The notes: generated by a model not told the origin, from the sequence alone. Shown: positions 1 through 6,902, numbered from the stretch's first letter. The stretch: 6,979 bases of DNA from an uncultured Bermanella sp. (GCA_913054445.1 CAJXIK010000108.1:1-6979), one strand, 5' to 3'. Program-made: numbers and translations.

Positions 1-4
1 CGTC

Positions 5-10
5 TACAAT
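5..10 (+). promoter_or_regulatory. Possible -10 element of the operon promoter
   Basis: TACAAT differs from the sigma-70 consensus TATAAT at one base. It would place the transcription start near base 17 and leave a leader of about 40 bases before the first gene. The matching -35 would lie outside the window, so it cannot be tested here and the call is weak. Confidence 0.25.
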
Positions 11-57
11 AAGTCATAGTTGTTTTTTAACTTAACCGTGCATTCAAGGACTTTGCC

Positions 58-1608
58 ATGCCCATCGCCAACATCATACCGGGCCAGCCGGTACTGAGCT
101 GGATACTGGTCTTACTATGCGCCACCCTAGTGCTGTATTTTATTCGCCAGGGGGCCCACCAGTTACTGGACAACCTCAGTCAGCTGCTGGTGCAAAACCT
201 GCGCTTGTTGAGCAAGGCCTTACTTAATTTATCCCGTCAGATGGCGGTGCGTAATCGAGATGTGCTGTTTGAACACGGCCAACAGCAGGCAGAACGTGCC
301 CTAGAGCGTCAATTTATTCGCCTCGCCAACCTCGTGGAAAAAGACCTGAGCCACTATCCCAGCATGCAGCGGGACATAGAGCAAAACATCAGTGCCATGG
401 AGGACAAGCTACTGCAAACCTCACAGGTGCCTGCGCCACTGCCCGAGTGGACCGAGGCGGTGGCCGCCATCAGCAAATTAAAAGACGCCACCAAGAACGA
501 TGCTGTGGTGGGCAAGCTATTACAGGCCATCTACGAGGCGTTTCATAAACAACAAAATGAAGTGATGAGTGTTTACCGCGCCGACCTCGCCAAGTCGCAC
601 AACCAATTAAAGGGGGCCATGAGCCACTGGCGACGCCTTCACCACCAGATCAGCCAGGTGGGGCAAAGATGGCAGCTGTTAATTCAGCAAGCCAGCAAGA
701 TGGATCATCAGGTGACACGCTTTGAAGAGCTAGTGAAAGGCACCGACAAGGCCGAGAACTTACTCAAGGCCTCTAGCACCACGCAGTTTATTATCTCCAT
801 GACCGTCATGGTCATCGCCGGTTTTGGTGCCTTTGTCAATTACAACCTAATCGCCCTGCCCATGTCGGAATTAATGCCCGCCACCTCCCTCGTGGCTGGC
901 TACAACGTGGCCCACATTGGGGCGGCGGTCATCATCATGCTGGAAATCACCGTGGGCTTATTCTTCATGGAATCCATCGGCGTCACTCGCCTGTTTCCGG
1001 TGATTCATTTCATGGAAGATAAAAAGCGCATGATCTGGGCATGGGTGTGCATGATCTTTTTGCTGGCCTTGTGTGGAGTGGAGGCGGGGCTGGCCTTCAT
1101 GCGTGAAAGCATCGTCGCCGACAAAGCCTTATTGACCAGCTTTTTAGTGGGGGGCGAGCAGGCGGTGGCGCAGACTGCTCAACAAGAACCCAGTAACATC
1201 CCCATGATTGGACAGATGCTGCTGGGCTTCGTGTTACCGCTCATATTAATGTTTGTGGCCATCCCCTTTGAGTCGGTCATTCATACCGGCCGCCATGTGT
1301 TGGGCAACGTGTTGGTGCAAGGCTGCATATTATCAAGCACCTTGTTGCGTACTCTGTCGCTGTTAATTAAGCAGCTCAATCACAGCCTCAAGAATGCATA
1401 CGACATTCTCTGCTTCGCCCCCATCTGGGTAGAGCACCTCATAGAGAGTCGCCCCAAAAGCAGAGGCCATGGGGCCATCAAACAGCTGGACGGCAATGCC
1501 ACAGCCGACCAACAGATCAAGACCGAGCCTAAATTACTCGATGATGCCAACCTAGATGCCGACCTAGATGAACATGAAATTGAAAATGCAAAGGAGCCCT
1601 CATCATGA
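58..1608 (+). CDS. Multi-spanning inner-membrane protein with long cytoplasmic helical region, function unknown
   Basis: I do not recognise a named family. The 516-residue product has five likely membrane segments, at about residues 12-30, 243-265, 285-307, 325-348 and 385-407. Between the first two lie about 210 mostly charged, leucine- and glutamine-rich residues that look alpha-helical and probably coiled-coil. The uncharged N-terminus and the Arg/Lys-rich stretch after segment 1 suggest the N-terminus is periplasmic and that the helical region, the 308-324 loop and the C-terminus are cytoplasmic. An amphipathic stretch at about 412-436 follows the last segment, and the tail (about 470-516) is hydrophilic and acidic. 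The start is supported by AAGGA at 46-50, seven bases before the ATG. The stop overlaps the start of the VWA lipoprotein gene, so the two are probably made together. The plan (membrane anchor, long helical linker, membrane bundle) would fit a scaffold, sensor or channel-like protein, but that is inference. Confidence 0.9.
   Translation: MPIANIIPGQPVLSWILVLLCATLVLYFIRQGAHQLLDNLSQLLVQNLRLLSKALLNLSRQMAVRNRDVLFEHGQQQAERALERQFIRLANLVEKDLSHYPSMQRDIEQNISAMEDKLLQTSQVPAPLPEWTEAVAAISKLKDATKNDAVVGKLLQAIYEAFHKQQNEVMSVYRADLAKSHNQLKGAMSHWRRLHHQISQVGQRWQLLIQQASKMDHQVTRFEELVKGTDKAENLLKASSTTQFIISMTVMVIAGFGAFVNYNLIALPMSELMPATSLVAGYNVAHIGAAVIIMLEITVGLFFMESIGVTRLFPVIHFMEDKKRMIWAWVCMIFLLALCGVEAGLAFMRESIVADKALLTSFLVGGEQAVAQTAQQEPSNIPMIGQMLLGFVLPLILMFVAIPFESVIHTGRHVLGNVLVQGCILSSTLLRTLSLLIKQLNHSLKNAYDILCFAPIWVEHLIESRPKSRGHGAIKQLDGNATADQQIKTEPKLLDDANLDADLDEHEIENAKEPSS
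1591..1596 (+). promoter_or_regulatory. Shine-Dalgarno of the VWA lipoprotein gene, inside the upstream gene
   Basis: AAGGAG lies within the last codons of the membrane-protein gene, eight bases before the ATG at 1605. A second in-frame ATG follows directly at 1608. The strong site together with the ATGA stop/start overlap at 1605-1608 supports translational coupling and fixes the start region of the second gene. Confidence 0.75.
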
Positions 1609-2261
1609 TGCATGTGACCAACCTGATTAAAAGCATCGTATTAGGACTCATGCTGAGCGCCCTGCTCGCCTGCAGTGAACAGAAGCCCACCACAGGCTTG
1701 TATTTACTGCTCGATACCTCGGGCACCTATACTAAGGAATTAAAAAAAGCCCAGCAGATCATCCATTATTATTTGGCCAACCTAGCACCCGGCGACAGCT
1801 TCGCGGTGGCCAGAATTGACAGCGGCAGCTTTTCAGAGCAAGACATCATCGCCAAGGTGACCTTCGATCACCGCCCCAGCCGCGCCAACGAACAAAAGCG
1901 TGTCTTCTCGCAGAGCATTCAGCATTTCATCGAAACCGTTAAAAGCAGCGCCTATACCGACATCAACGGTGGCTTATTGCAGGCCAGCGAATACCTCAAT
2001 GAAACTCAGGTGTCACGCAAGATAGTGATGATTTTTAGCGATCTTCAGGAAGAACTGCCTAAAGGCTACAAGCGGGATTTCGATTTAGCCCTCACCGACT
2101 TCGAGGTGGTGGCGTTAAATGTCACTAAGCTCAGCTCGGATAACCGTGACCCGACGCAGTACATGCAACGCTTAGACGACTGGCAGCGACGCATCGAGTT
2201 AAGCGGTGCCACGTGGCGGGTGATCAATGACCTAGAGCGGCAAGATGCCTTGGCATTGTAG
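1605..2261 (+). CDS. VWA-domain lipoprotein
   Basis: This 218-residue protein starts with a lipoprotein signal peptide: a hydrophobic stretch from about residue 11 ends in a SALLAC lipobox, with the acylated cysteine at 23. Serine follows it, so the Lol +2 rule predicts export to the outer membrane. The rest is a single von Willebrand factor A domain. The MIDAS metal site looks complete: DTSGT (Asp37, Ser39, Thr41; Thr instead of the more usual Ser in the last place), Thr118 in YTDINGG, and Asp146 in FSDLQEE. VWA domains with a working MIDAS bind a divalent cation and usually a protein partner. No second domain or enzymatic motif is visible. It overlaps the upstream membrane-protein gene by four bases, so its natural partner is probably that protein, perhaps through its periplasmic loops. 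The partner and process are inference; the VWA and lipoprotein calls rest on the motifs. Confidence 0.92.
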   Translation: MMHVTNLIKSIVLGLMLSALLACSEQKPTTGLYLLLDTSGTYTKELKKAQQIIHYYLANLAPGDSFAVARIDSGSFSEQDIIAKVTFDHRPSRANEQKRVFSQSIQHFIETVKSSAYTDINGGLLQASEYLNETQVSRKIVMIFSDLQEELPKGYKRDFDLALTDFEVVALNVTKLSSDNRDPTQYMQRLDDWQRRIELSGATWRVINDLERQDALAL

Positions 2262-2300
2262 CCGCACAGCCTCATATCACGACTCCTAGCCTGCCCCATT

Positions 2301-2336
2301 AGGCTCAGGCCACACCGGGCTAGCCTTTGCTTTTCT
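2301..2336 (+). terminator. Possible terminator of the membrane protein/VWA operon, overlapping the end of fabR
   Basis: AGGCT at 2301-2305 pairs with AGCCT at 2322-2326. The stem can be extended by GCC/GGC inside (2309-2311 with 2318-2320), and a T-rich tail (TTGCTTTTCT) follows. The tail lies within the last codons of the convergent repressor gene. The AGGCT arm could instead pair with AGCCT at 2288-2292, giving an alternative 5-bp hairpin without a T tract. No good terminator is visible for the minus-strand gene in this 58-base gap. Confidence 0.4.
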
Positions 2337-2946
2337 GCTCTTCCAGGTACAGGGCATTACTGCCCACCAGCACCATGCGCAGCTCGATGTTTAATTTTTT
2401 AACCAACCCCTGACGCTCTGCGCTGTTCATCTCTAAGGCGGCGATGCCCTGATTAAACACCAGCAGCACCATCATCTCGGCCACCTCTGGAATATTGGCG
2501 AGGGGCAGGCTCAGCATCTGCCGGCGGCTGGAGAAATCGTCGATTAATTCCTGGGCAAAATAGCGCGTCTCACGGCGAATGGACTCGCGAAACTGCCTAG
2601 GGCCGGAAGCCTGATCTGTGTTCAACAGGCGAATCAGGTTGGGATAGTTTTCCACAAATTCCATGAAGGTATCGATGGAGGTGCTCACCACCGAGCCCTC
2701 TTCCTTCACCCTACGACGCGCCTGACGCATGAGCTGACGCAGGATCAACGCCACCTGATCCACTAGGGCTAGGCCCAAATCATCCATGTCGATAAAGTGC
2801 CGATAGAAGGTCGCGGGGGCGATGCCCGCCCCACGGGTGACCTCCCTCAGGCTTAGGGCCGGGAAGCCCTTCTCTTTACTCAGCTCTAGGGCGGCATCGA
2901 TAATGGCCTGACGGGTTTTTAATTTTTGTTGTGCACGGCTGTTCAT
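2320..2946 (-). CDS. fabR: FabR/DesT-type TetR-family repressor of unsaturated fatty acid synthesis
   Basis: The 208-residue protein matches what I recall of E. coli FabR in several blocks: RAQQKLKTR near the start, SLREVTRGAGIAPATFYRHF (about 32-51) as the DNA-binding helix-turn-helix, DDLGLALVD (55-63), then LRQLMRQARRR and TFMEF. FabR represses fabA and fabB, and the related Pseudomonas DesT represses a desaturase operon; both respond to unsaturated versus saturated acyl thioesters. The C-terminal half would be the acyl-ligand and dimer domain and is less conserved. I chose the ATG at 2946 because the family starts a few residues before RAQQK. The frame stays open back to 3147, but that extension would run through the upstream leader and a neighbour's terminator. 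An ATG at 2982 would add 12 residues and read through an operator-like repeat. The site before 2946 (GGATAG, 9-14 bases upstream) is weak. No fatty acid gene is adjacent, so targets are probably elsewhere. Confidence 0.88.
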   Translation of the reverse strand: MNSRAQQKLKTRQAIIDAALELSKEKGFPALSLREVTRGAGIAPATFYRHFIDMDDLGLALVDQVALILRQLMRQARRRVKEEGSVVSTSIDTFMEFVENYPNLIRLLNTDQASGPRQFRESIRRETRYFAQELIDDFSSRRQMLSLPLANIPEVAEMMVLLVFNQGIAALEMNSAERQGLVKKLNIELRMVLVGSNALYLEEQKSKG

Positions 2947-2964
2947 GACGCACGCTATCCAAGC

Positions 2965-2976
2965 CTTAATATTAAG
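2965..2976. promoter_or_regulatory. Perfect 12-base palindrome, probable operator (proximal copy)
   Basis: CTTAATATTAAG is a perfect palindrome 18 bases upstream of the fabR start. TetR-family dimers bind such dyads, usually in their own promoter region, so self-control by FabR is plausible. The sequence does not resemble the E. coli FabR site as I remember it, which contains GTACA half-sites. A TTGTACAA palindrome at 2982-2989, between the two copies, fits that half-site better. The bound protein is therefore uncertain. Confidence 0.5.
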
Positions 2977-2992
2977 CGCCATTGTACAAGGC

Positions 2993-3004
2993 CTTGATAT
3001 TAAG
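2993..3004. promoter_or_regulatory. Near-palindrome, probable operator (distal copy)
   Basis: CTTGATATTAAG matches the proximal palindrome except for one base and lies exactly 28 bases further from the gene. On the minus strand it reads CTTAATATCAAG, whose TAATAT could also serve as a -10 element, but no good -35 sits at the right distance. A protein bound here would cover the likely promoter or early leader. Confidence 0.45.
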
Positions 3005-3121
3005 CTCCATTCTAAGCAAACCTCTCCCAGGGCTAAGTTCTTAAAAATGACTCTCAAGTAGAATATGTGGGAAGCGAAACCACTATTTGAATATGGATGC
3101 TGAAGGGCGGTAGACAGGATT

Positions 3122-3145
3122 AAAAAGGCCGCCACGGGGGCGGCC
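3122..3145 (-). terminator. Rho-independent terminator of the large lipoprotein gene
   Basis: Read on the minus strand, GGCCGCC (3145-3139), a five-base loop and GGCGGCC (3133-3127) form a perfect seven-pair GC stem, followed at once by TTTTT (3126-3122). It lies about 30 bases after the stop at 3177. It should end transcription before the repressor gene, which implies that fabR has its own promoter between about 2947 and 3121. Confidence 0.92.
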
Positions 3146-3176
3146 AAATGTCTGGTTTTATGGTTTAAAACGACTA

Positions 3177-6100
3177 CTAGCGAGTATAACGAATGATGAG
3201 GTTAATATCCGTTAAGTTGAAGCTTCCAAGAGAGCTGTCATTATTAATGACGATGAAAGGCATCATGGTTGCATTGTTATCTTGCAGAACAGCCAGCACT
3301 GCCTCACGTGCTGCTTGGTTTAAGGTAATATTCAAGTCACCCGTGGGAATTGGACTATCCGACAGGGCGGTATTATTTAATGGATCAAAGTCTGCCGCTG
3401 CTAGGTTGGCGCCTTGACGGCCTTGATACAGGCTGAAGCCATTGTGCGAACTGGAGTTAACATGAAGAATAACTTCCTCAACCGTCGCCACAGGTTGTGA
3501 GCCGGTGGCTATAATCGCGGTATCCATGGCAAACAGAATTCGCTGTTTATCACTGACGTCCTCATAGAAGATAGCACCGGTTTCGGTTGAAGTATTAATC
3601 GTGTAGCGGTTGGCTGCGTTGTCTTCAATAACATAACCAATATGATCATCGGCGCGATTAATCGACACCGTTTCTTCAATGGTTTGATTAAGGGGCGTGC
3701 CCGCTTCCAGCTCTACGGTCATAGTGGGTGCGTTGGCGCTGGTAATGACCAGTTGAGCGTCCACAGTGGAGGCGGCACCGGGAGAGAGATAAGTAATAAT
3801 GAACAGCTCAGAGTCTCCATTATTCATGTTGCCTCGACGCTGCCCATCACCACCAACGGTGATGCTCTCCAAGTTGTGCCGACTTAAACGAAATTCGCTA
3901 GCATTGGTACCGGTAATGTCCACACGGGTAACCTCTAGCCCGTCAGCGCCGTTATTAGATAGGGTAACCGGCATTTGGGTCTCGCCACCAAACCTTAGTA
4001 ATGGACCGTTGTTAGCGAGAATCTGACCGTTTGCGGCCTGAGCCGTTAAGGCTATTTGAGGCGCGCTTAGGATAAGATTAACCCCTGTAATGTCAGGGGC
4101 ATTGCCCGCTCTATTGGGAACTCGTACCGCAATAGGCATGCTCTCCACACCGTCCTTGCGAGCATAGACGGCATAGTATGGGTCACTCTGGCTATTGGCC
4201 ACATAAACGGTGGCGATAAATTCTCCTGCGGCATTGGTTTGCGCTTGCGTAGCCCAGGCCATGCCAGCCACACTGGACAATACCACATCGGCATTGTCGA
4301 CAGGGTCGCCGTTGACATCCACAACCGTGCCATTAATTTGGCCACGAATATAAACCCCGCCCGGACCATCAGTGATACGTGCATCAAAATTCCACCAGCT
4401 AAAATGGGTTACGCTGCCGACGTATTCATTACCTATAAGGGTGGCTATGCCTTCTTCCGTCCAGATACCGGTGTTTTCATCTAAATACCATAGAGGAAGA
4501 GTCGCAGGTGCATTGACAGGGTCAGCAACGGCAATACGAATTTCAGCAGACTGGCCATCGGCAATATTAAGTGGACCGCCATTATCATCTAAAAGCTCCA
4601 CCGCAATGGCACCAAAAGAGATGATATCTACCACGTCGCCACCTTCTGTTAAACCAGTAAAATCACCAGGGAAAGATTCAAAAAAGTCGTTGCTGGCAGG
4701 GTCCACTGCGGTGGCATTGACGGTAACCGCCCCTGAATAGGGGTTGCCACTCTCATCCACGATGACGTTGCCAGGAAAGTTAACGGTGGCGACATTTTCC
4801 GCCATGCTATAGCTGCCACCGGTAGCTGCATCCATATTAAAGGTTTCGGCACTGCGCAATAAAATTTGGCCGGTGTTCGTGTTGGCCTGGTCGACAATGG
4901 TGACAGGTTTAAAGCTGGATAGGTAACCATCAAAAACCACTTGCACCACCTGCGCGCCATCGGCAACAAAATTAAGGTTAAAGTTCCCCTGAGCATCGGT
5001 CATGGCGATGCGCCCGCCGGATAAAATTTGTGCACCCATTAAGGGTACGAAGCTGCTGCTGTCTTCAATGGTGACTTGGGTGCCCACCTGCCCCGTGACA
5101 GAACCAAAGATTGTGGGAAGCGCAATATTGGTCGGGTTACCGGTCACATCGAACTCATATTGAGTAGATCCTGCCCGAGAGCCTTCTGTGTTAAATGCAA
5201 TGACGTCCACTCGGTAATGCCCAGGTAAATACATGCCATTCACCGTGGCGTTTTGTGGCGAACTGGCGCTGTCAAAATTATAGCTACTGGACATATTAAG
5301 AAGCTCACCATTTAAATACCAAACAAAGGTGATTTCGCCCAAATCTTCGTCTGCTGCATTCACACTCACATTCGCCGTAAACTGCAGGTTAGCGTCGAAA
5401 GCGAAGCTAGCAGGAAGGGATGCCGCATTATCAAAGTTAACATCAAGAGGTTGATCACTTTCTAATACTATCAGTTGATTTGTATTGCCAAGACCGGGTG
5501 TACCCGTGAGTACAAAAGTTCCGCTGGTTAACTGACCTTCTAATATGCGTACGGTTTCAGCTACGCCCATGGCCAAATGGTTTTGACTGCCGGATTGCCC
5601 CTCATCATAAACAGTTATGATCAGAGAGTAATATCCAGCCGACACCGAGTCTGACAATTGAATTTGCTGAGTATTAAAGCCTGACTTAGCTGCACCAGGG
5701 GAAAAAGTTAGAGGTATATCAGCCTGCGTGTCCGAACGTAATATCCCAGTCAAAACTGGATTAGAAACCTGCTCATTGGGCCATTCGATGTCCAGGCTGA
5801 GTGACCCTGTGCCCGCTAGCATTGTCACATTTATGCTGGCATCCGTGGTTTCCCCCACATTAATATCCACCGCTTGGCTACCACGTGCAAACACATAACC
5901 CTGTGTATTGCTGGCCTCTACCGTGACCGTCCAGGCACCAAGTTGCAGAAAGTCAATTTGTACAGGATCATCATTGGCAACATTTATGTCGAAGCTGGAA
6001 CCGCTTGGCCCCACCCCAATAATGTGAAAATTGCTTGGATTAAGGTCAACGCCGGGGCCCAGAAGCCTCGGTTGAGCTTGGTTATTTATATCAAGGGACA

Positions 6101-6221
6101 GAGTACCAGAGCGGGTACTTTGCGTATTCGTCTGCACCTGATGGTTGTCTGATTGACAAGCCGTTAATATCATAGCCAGAAACAGCCCAGCTATAATTGA
6201 GATTATTTTACTTTTTCTCAT
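3177..6221 (-). CDS. Large mosaic surface lipoprotein of Ig-like and carboxypeptidase-regulatory-like modules
   Basis: The 1014-residue protein begins with a lipoprotein signal (Arg/Lys start, hydrophobic 6-19, lipobox LTAC, Cys22, then Gln), predicting an outer-membrane lipoprotein. Modules in order: two related beta-rich domains (about 38-135 and 137-240) opening with SGTLSLDI and GTGSLSLDI; a PKD/Ig-like domain (about 255-360, with WYLNG); a carboxypeptidase-regulatory-like domain (about 370-456, with TDAQGNFNLNF); a region (about 460-613, with FPGD, LPLWYLDENTGIW and HFSWWNFD) resembling FAM171/CILP-type modules found in bacterial lipoproteins; a second regulatory-like domain (about 622-700, GTVVDVNGDPVDNADVVL); a choice-of-anchor-D/HYDIN-like domain (about 730-840); and a C-terminal beta domain (about 850-1014) resembling DNRLRE/jelly-roll folds. 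No catalytic residues are evident. A structural, adhesive or polymer-binding role is inference. AAGGA at 6228-6232 supports the start. The gene appears monocistronic, with its own terminator. Confidence 0.93.
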   Translation of the reverse strand: MRKSKIISIIAGLFLAMILTACQSDNHQVQTNTQSTRSGTLSLDINNQAQPRLLGPGVDLNPSNFHIIGVGPSGSSFDINVANDDPVQIDFLQLGAWTVTVEASNTQGYVFARGSQAVDINVGETTDASINVTMLAGTGSLSLDIEWPNEQVSNPVLTGILRSDTQADIPLTFSPGAAKSGFNTQQIQLSDSVSAGYYSLIITVYDEGQSGSQNHLAMGVAETVRILEGQLTSGTFVLTGTPGLGNTNQLIVLESDQPLDVNFDNAASLPASFAFDANLQFTANVSVNAADEDLGEITFVWYLNGELLNMSSSYNFDSASSPQNATVNGMYLPGHYRVDVIAFNTEGSRAGSTQYEFDVTGNPTNIALPTIFGSVTGQVGTQVTIEDSSSFVPLMGAQILSGGRIAMTDAQGNFNLNFVADGAQVVQVVFDGYLSSFKPVTIVDQANTNTGQILLRSAETFNMDAATGGSYSMAENVATVNFPGNVIVDESGNPYSGAVTVNATAVDPASNDFFESFPGDFTGLTEGGDVVDIISFGAIAVELLDDNGGPLNIADGQSAEIRIAVADPVNAPATLPLWYLDENTGIWTEEGIATLIGNEYVGSVTHFSWWNFDARITDGPGGVYIRGQINGTVVDVNGDPVDNADVVLSSVAGMAWATQAQTNAAGEFIATVYVANSQSDPYYAVYARKDGVESMPIAVRVPNRAGNAPDITGVNLILSAPQIALTAQAANGQILANNGPLLRFGGETQMPVTLSNNGADGLEVTRVDITGTNASEFRLSRHNLESITVGGDGQRRGNMNNGDSELFIITYLSPGAASTVDAQLVITSANAPTMTVELEAGTPLNQTIEETVSINRADDHIGYVIEDNAANRYTINTSTETGAIFYEDVSDKQRILFAMDTAIIATGSQPVATVEEVILHVNSSSHNGFSLYQGRQGANLAAADFDPLNNTALSDSPIPTGDLNITLNQAAREAVLAVLQDNNATMMPFIVINNDSSLGSFNLTDINLIIRYTR

Positions 6222-6323
6222 TTTTCATCCTTAAAACCTGTGATTTAATTTACTTTTTATTTACCAAACAGGCATCCTAAAACCCATCGTACCAGTAGGT
6301 TTAGAGCTTATATTGAAGAATAA

Positions 6324-6351
6324 AAAGTAGGTGATAACTTTGTATTTTCAA
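6324..6351 (-). promoter_or_regulatory. Possible sigma-70 promoter of the large lipoprotein gene
   Basis: On the minus strand TTGAAA (6351-6346) and TACTTT (6329-6324) are 16 bases apart. That would start transcription near 6317 and give a leader of about 95 bases. Neither box is perfect and the region is A+T-rich, so chance matches are likely. The overlap with a neighbouring dyad makes it somewhat more believable. Confidence 0.3.
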
Positions 6352-6356
6352 AGTTA
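6335..6356. promoter_or_regulatory. 22-base dyad TAACTTTG-N6-CAAAGTTA, possible operator
   Basis: Two perfect eight-base arms (6335-6342 and 6349-6356) flank a six-base spacer, about 115 bases before the lipoprotein start codon. The size and symmetry suit a dimeric regulator. The right arm covers the candidate -35 box, so a bound protein could repress the lipoprotein gene. It has no GC stem or clean T tract, so a terminator is less likely. I cannot name the regulator. Confidence 0.4.
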
Positions 6357-6597
6357 CGTTAAACTATAGACGAGTAAAACAGGTTTATATTTCTGATAGT
6401 AAGCGTTTCAAATAGAGTCATTTATCTAGTTGCGTACATTGACTAATACTTATTTTATTTTACGGCCTCTTCCATAATAATATATAGCCATAAAATGATT
6501 GTCAGTGGGCTACAGGGGGATACTGAAGCGCTCAATCATGGAATACTGAACCCTCTATTTTTCCCCAAAACTAAGCTAATGCCCATGGCTGATTTTA

Positions 6598-6623
6598 AAT
6601 TATTATTGCTATTAATAATAATT
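6598..6623. repeat. Perfect 10-base A/T-only inverted repeat
   Basis: AATTATTATT and AATAATAATT flank the six bases GCTATT. The arms are made only of A and T in a TTA/TAA rhythm, so the hairpin would be weak in RNA. In DNA it could bend, melt easily or attract A/T-binding nucleoid proteins. Low complexity makes chance plausible. Confidence 0.5.
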
Positions 6624-6866
6624 CCCTCAGCTTTATGACATCTATTTGAAATAGTCTTGATTAGCACCTATTGATCGTTCTGTTGCTATTCTCGCGCAAC
6701 CAAGTGATAACAAACGTGCTCAACAGATGCTTTTTTGTCTGATTGGCGGGGCTTTACTCAAGCCACCCACAGATTACTCCCGAAAAGCCTAACAATTGAG
6801 ACTTAGTAGCCATACTGGCTTCATTAAATTTACTCAGGCCGATACTAGGCTCTCGGGGGAAGCGCA

Positions 6867-6902
6867 ATTATAAGGCGACACTTCTAGAGTCTAGGCCCTA
6901 GA
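6867..6902 (-). promoter_or_regulatory. Minus-strand TATAAT with a palindrome at its -35 position
   Basis: A perfect TATAAT reads on the minus strand at 6872-6867. Seventeen bases upstream, where a -35 box is expected, lies half of the 13-base palindrome TCTAGGCCCTAGA (6890-6902) instead of anything like TTGACA. This resembles activator-dependent promoters, where a bound protein replaces the -35 contact. A transcript would start near 6860 and run toward the large lipoprotein gene, through a region where I see no convincing gene. Chance is a serious alternative. Confidence 0.25.

Larger units (their letters stand above)
2961..3016 (-). repeat. Two tandem 28-base units in the fabR leader
   Basis: Bases 2961-2988 and 2989-3016 are direct repeats. 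The first 23 bases of each unit agree at 20 positions, and the last five diverge. Both units share the core from CCTT through ATATTAAGC to CCATT. They end 14 bases before the repressor start codon. Regular spacing of 28 bases, a little under three helical turns, suggests paired protein-binding sites rather than a chance duplication. Confidence 0.75.

Noticed and set aside
1380..1726. Minus-strand frames over the junction of the membrane-protein and VWA genes
   Set aside because: They overlap two well-supported plus-strand genes, are serine- and arginine-rich in the way antisense reads often are, and have no Shine-Dalgarno.
4067..4387. Open frames on either strand inside the large lipoprotein gene, for example a 106-codon minus-strand frame and a 122-codon plus-strand frame at 4372-4740
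   Set aside because: They lie wholly within a gene whose translation shows clear domains and a lipobox. Their own translations lack domain-like patterns and ribosome sites.
6239..6257. CRP-like half-site TGTGA near the lipoprotein start
   Set aside because: The second half of the site (TCACA at the right spacing) is absent; only one half matches, which is common by chance.
6642..6654. Palindrome CTATTT-G-AAATAG, with TTTCAAATAG at 6406-6415 as a distant inverted copy, as mobile-element ends
   Set aside because: No transposase lies between the copies, there is no target-site duplication, and the words are short and A/T-rich enough to occur by chance.
6808..6820. Hairpin AGCCA-TAC-TGGCT as a terminator
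   Set aside because: The stem has only five pairs and no T tract follows on either strand.
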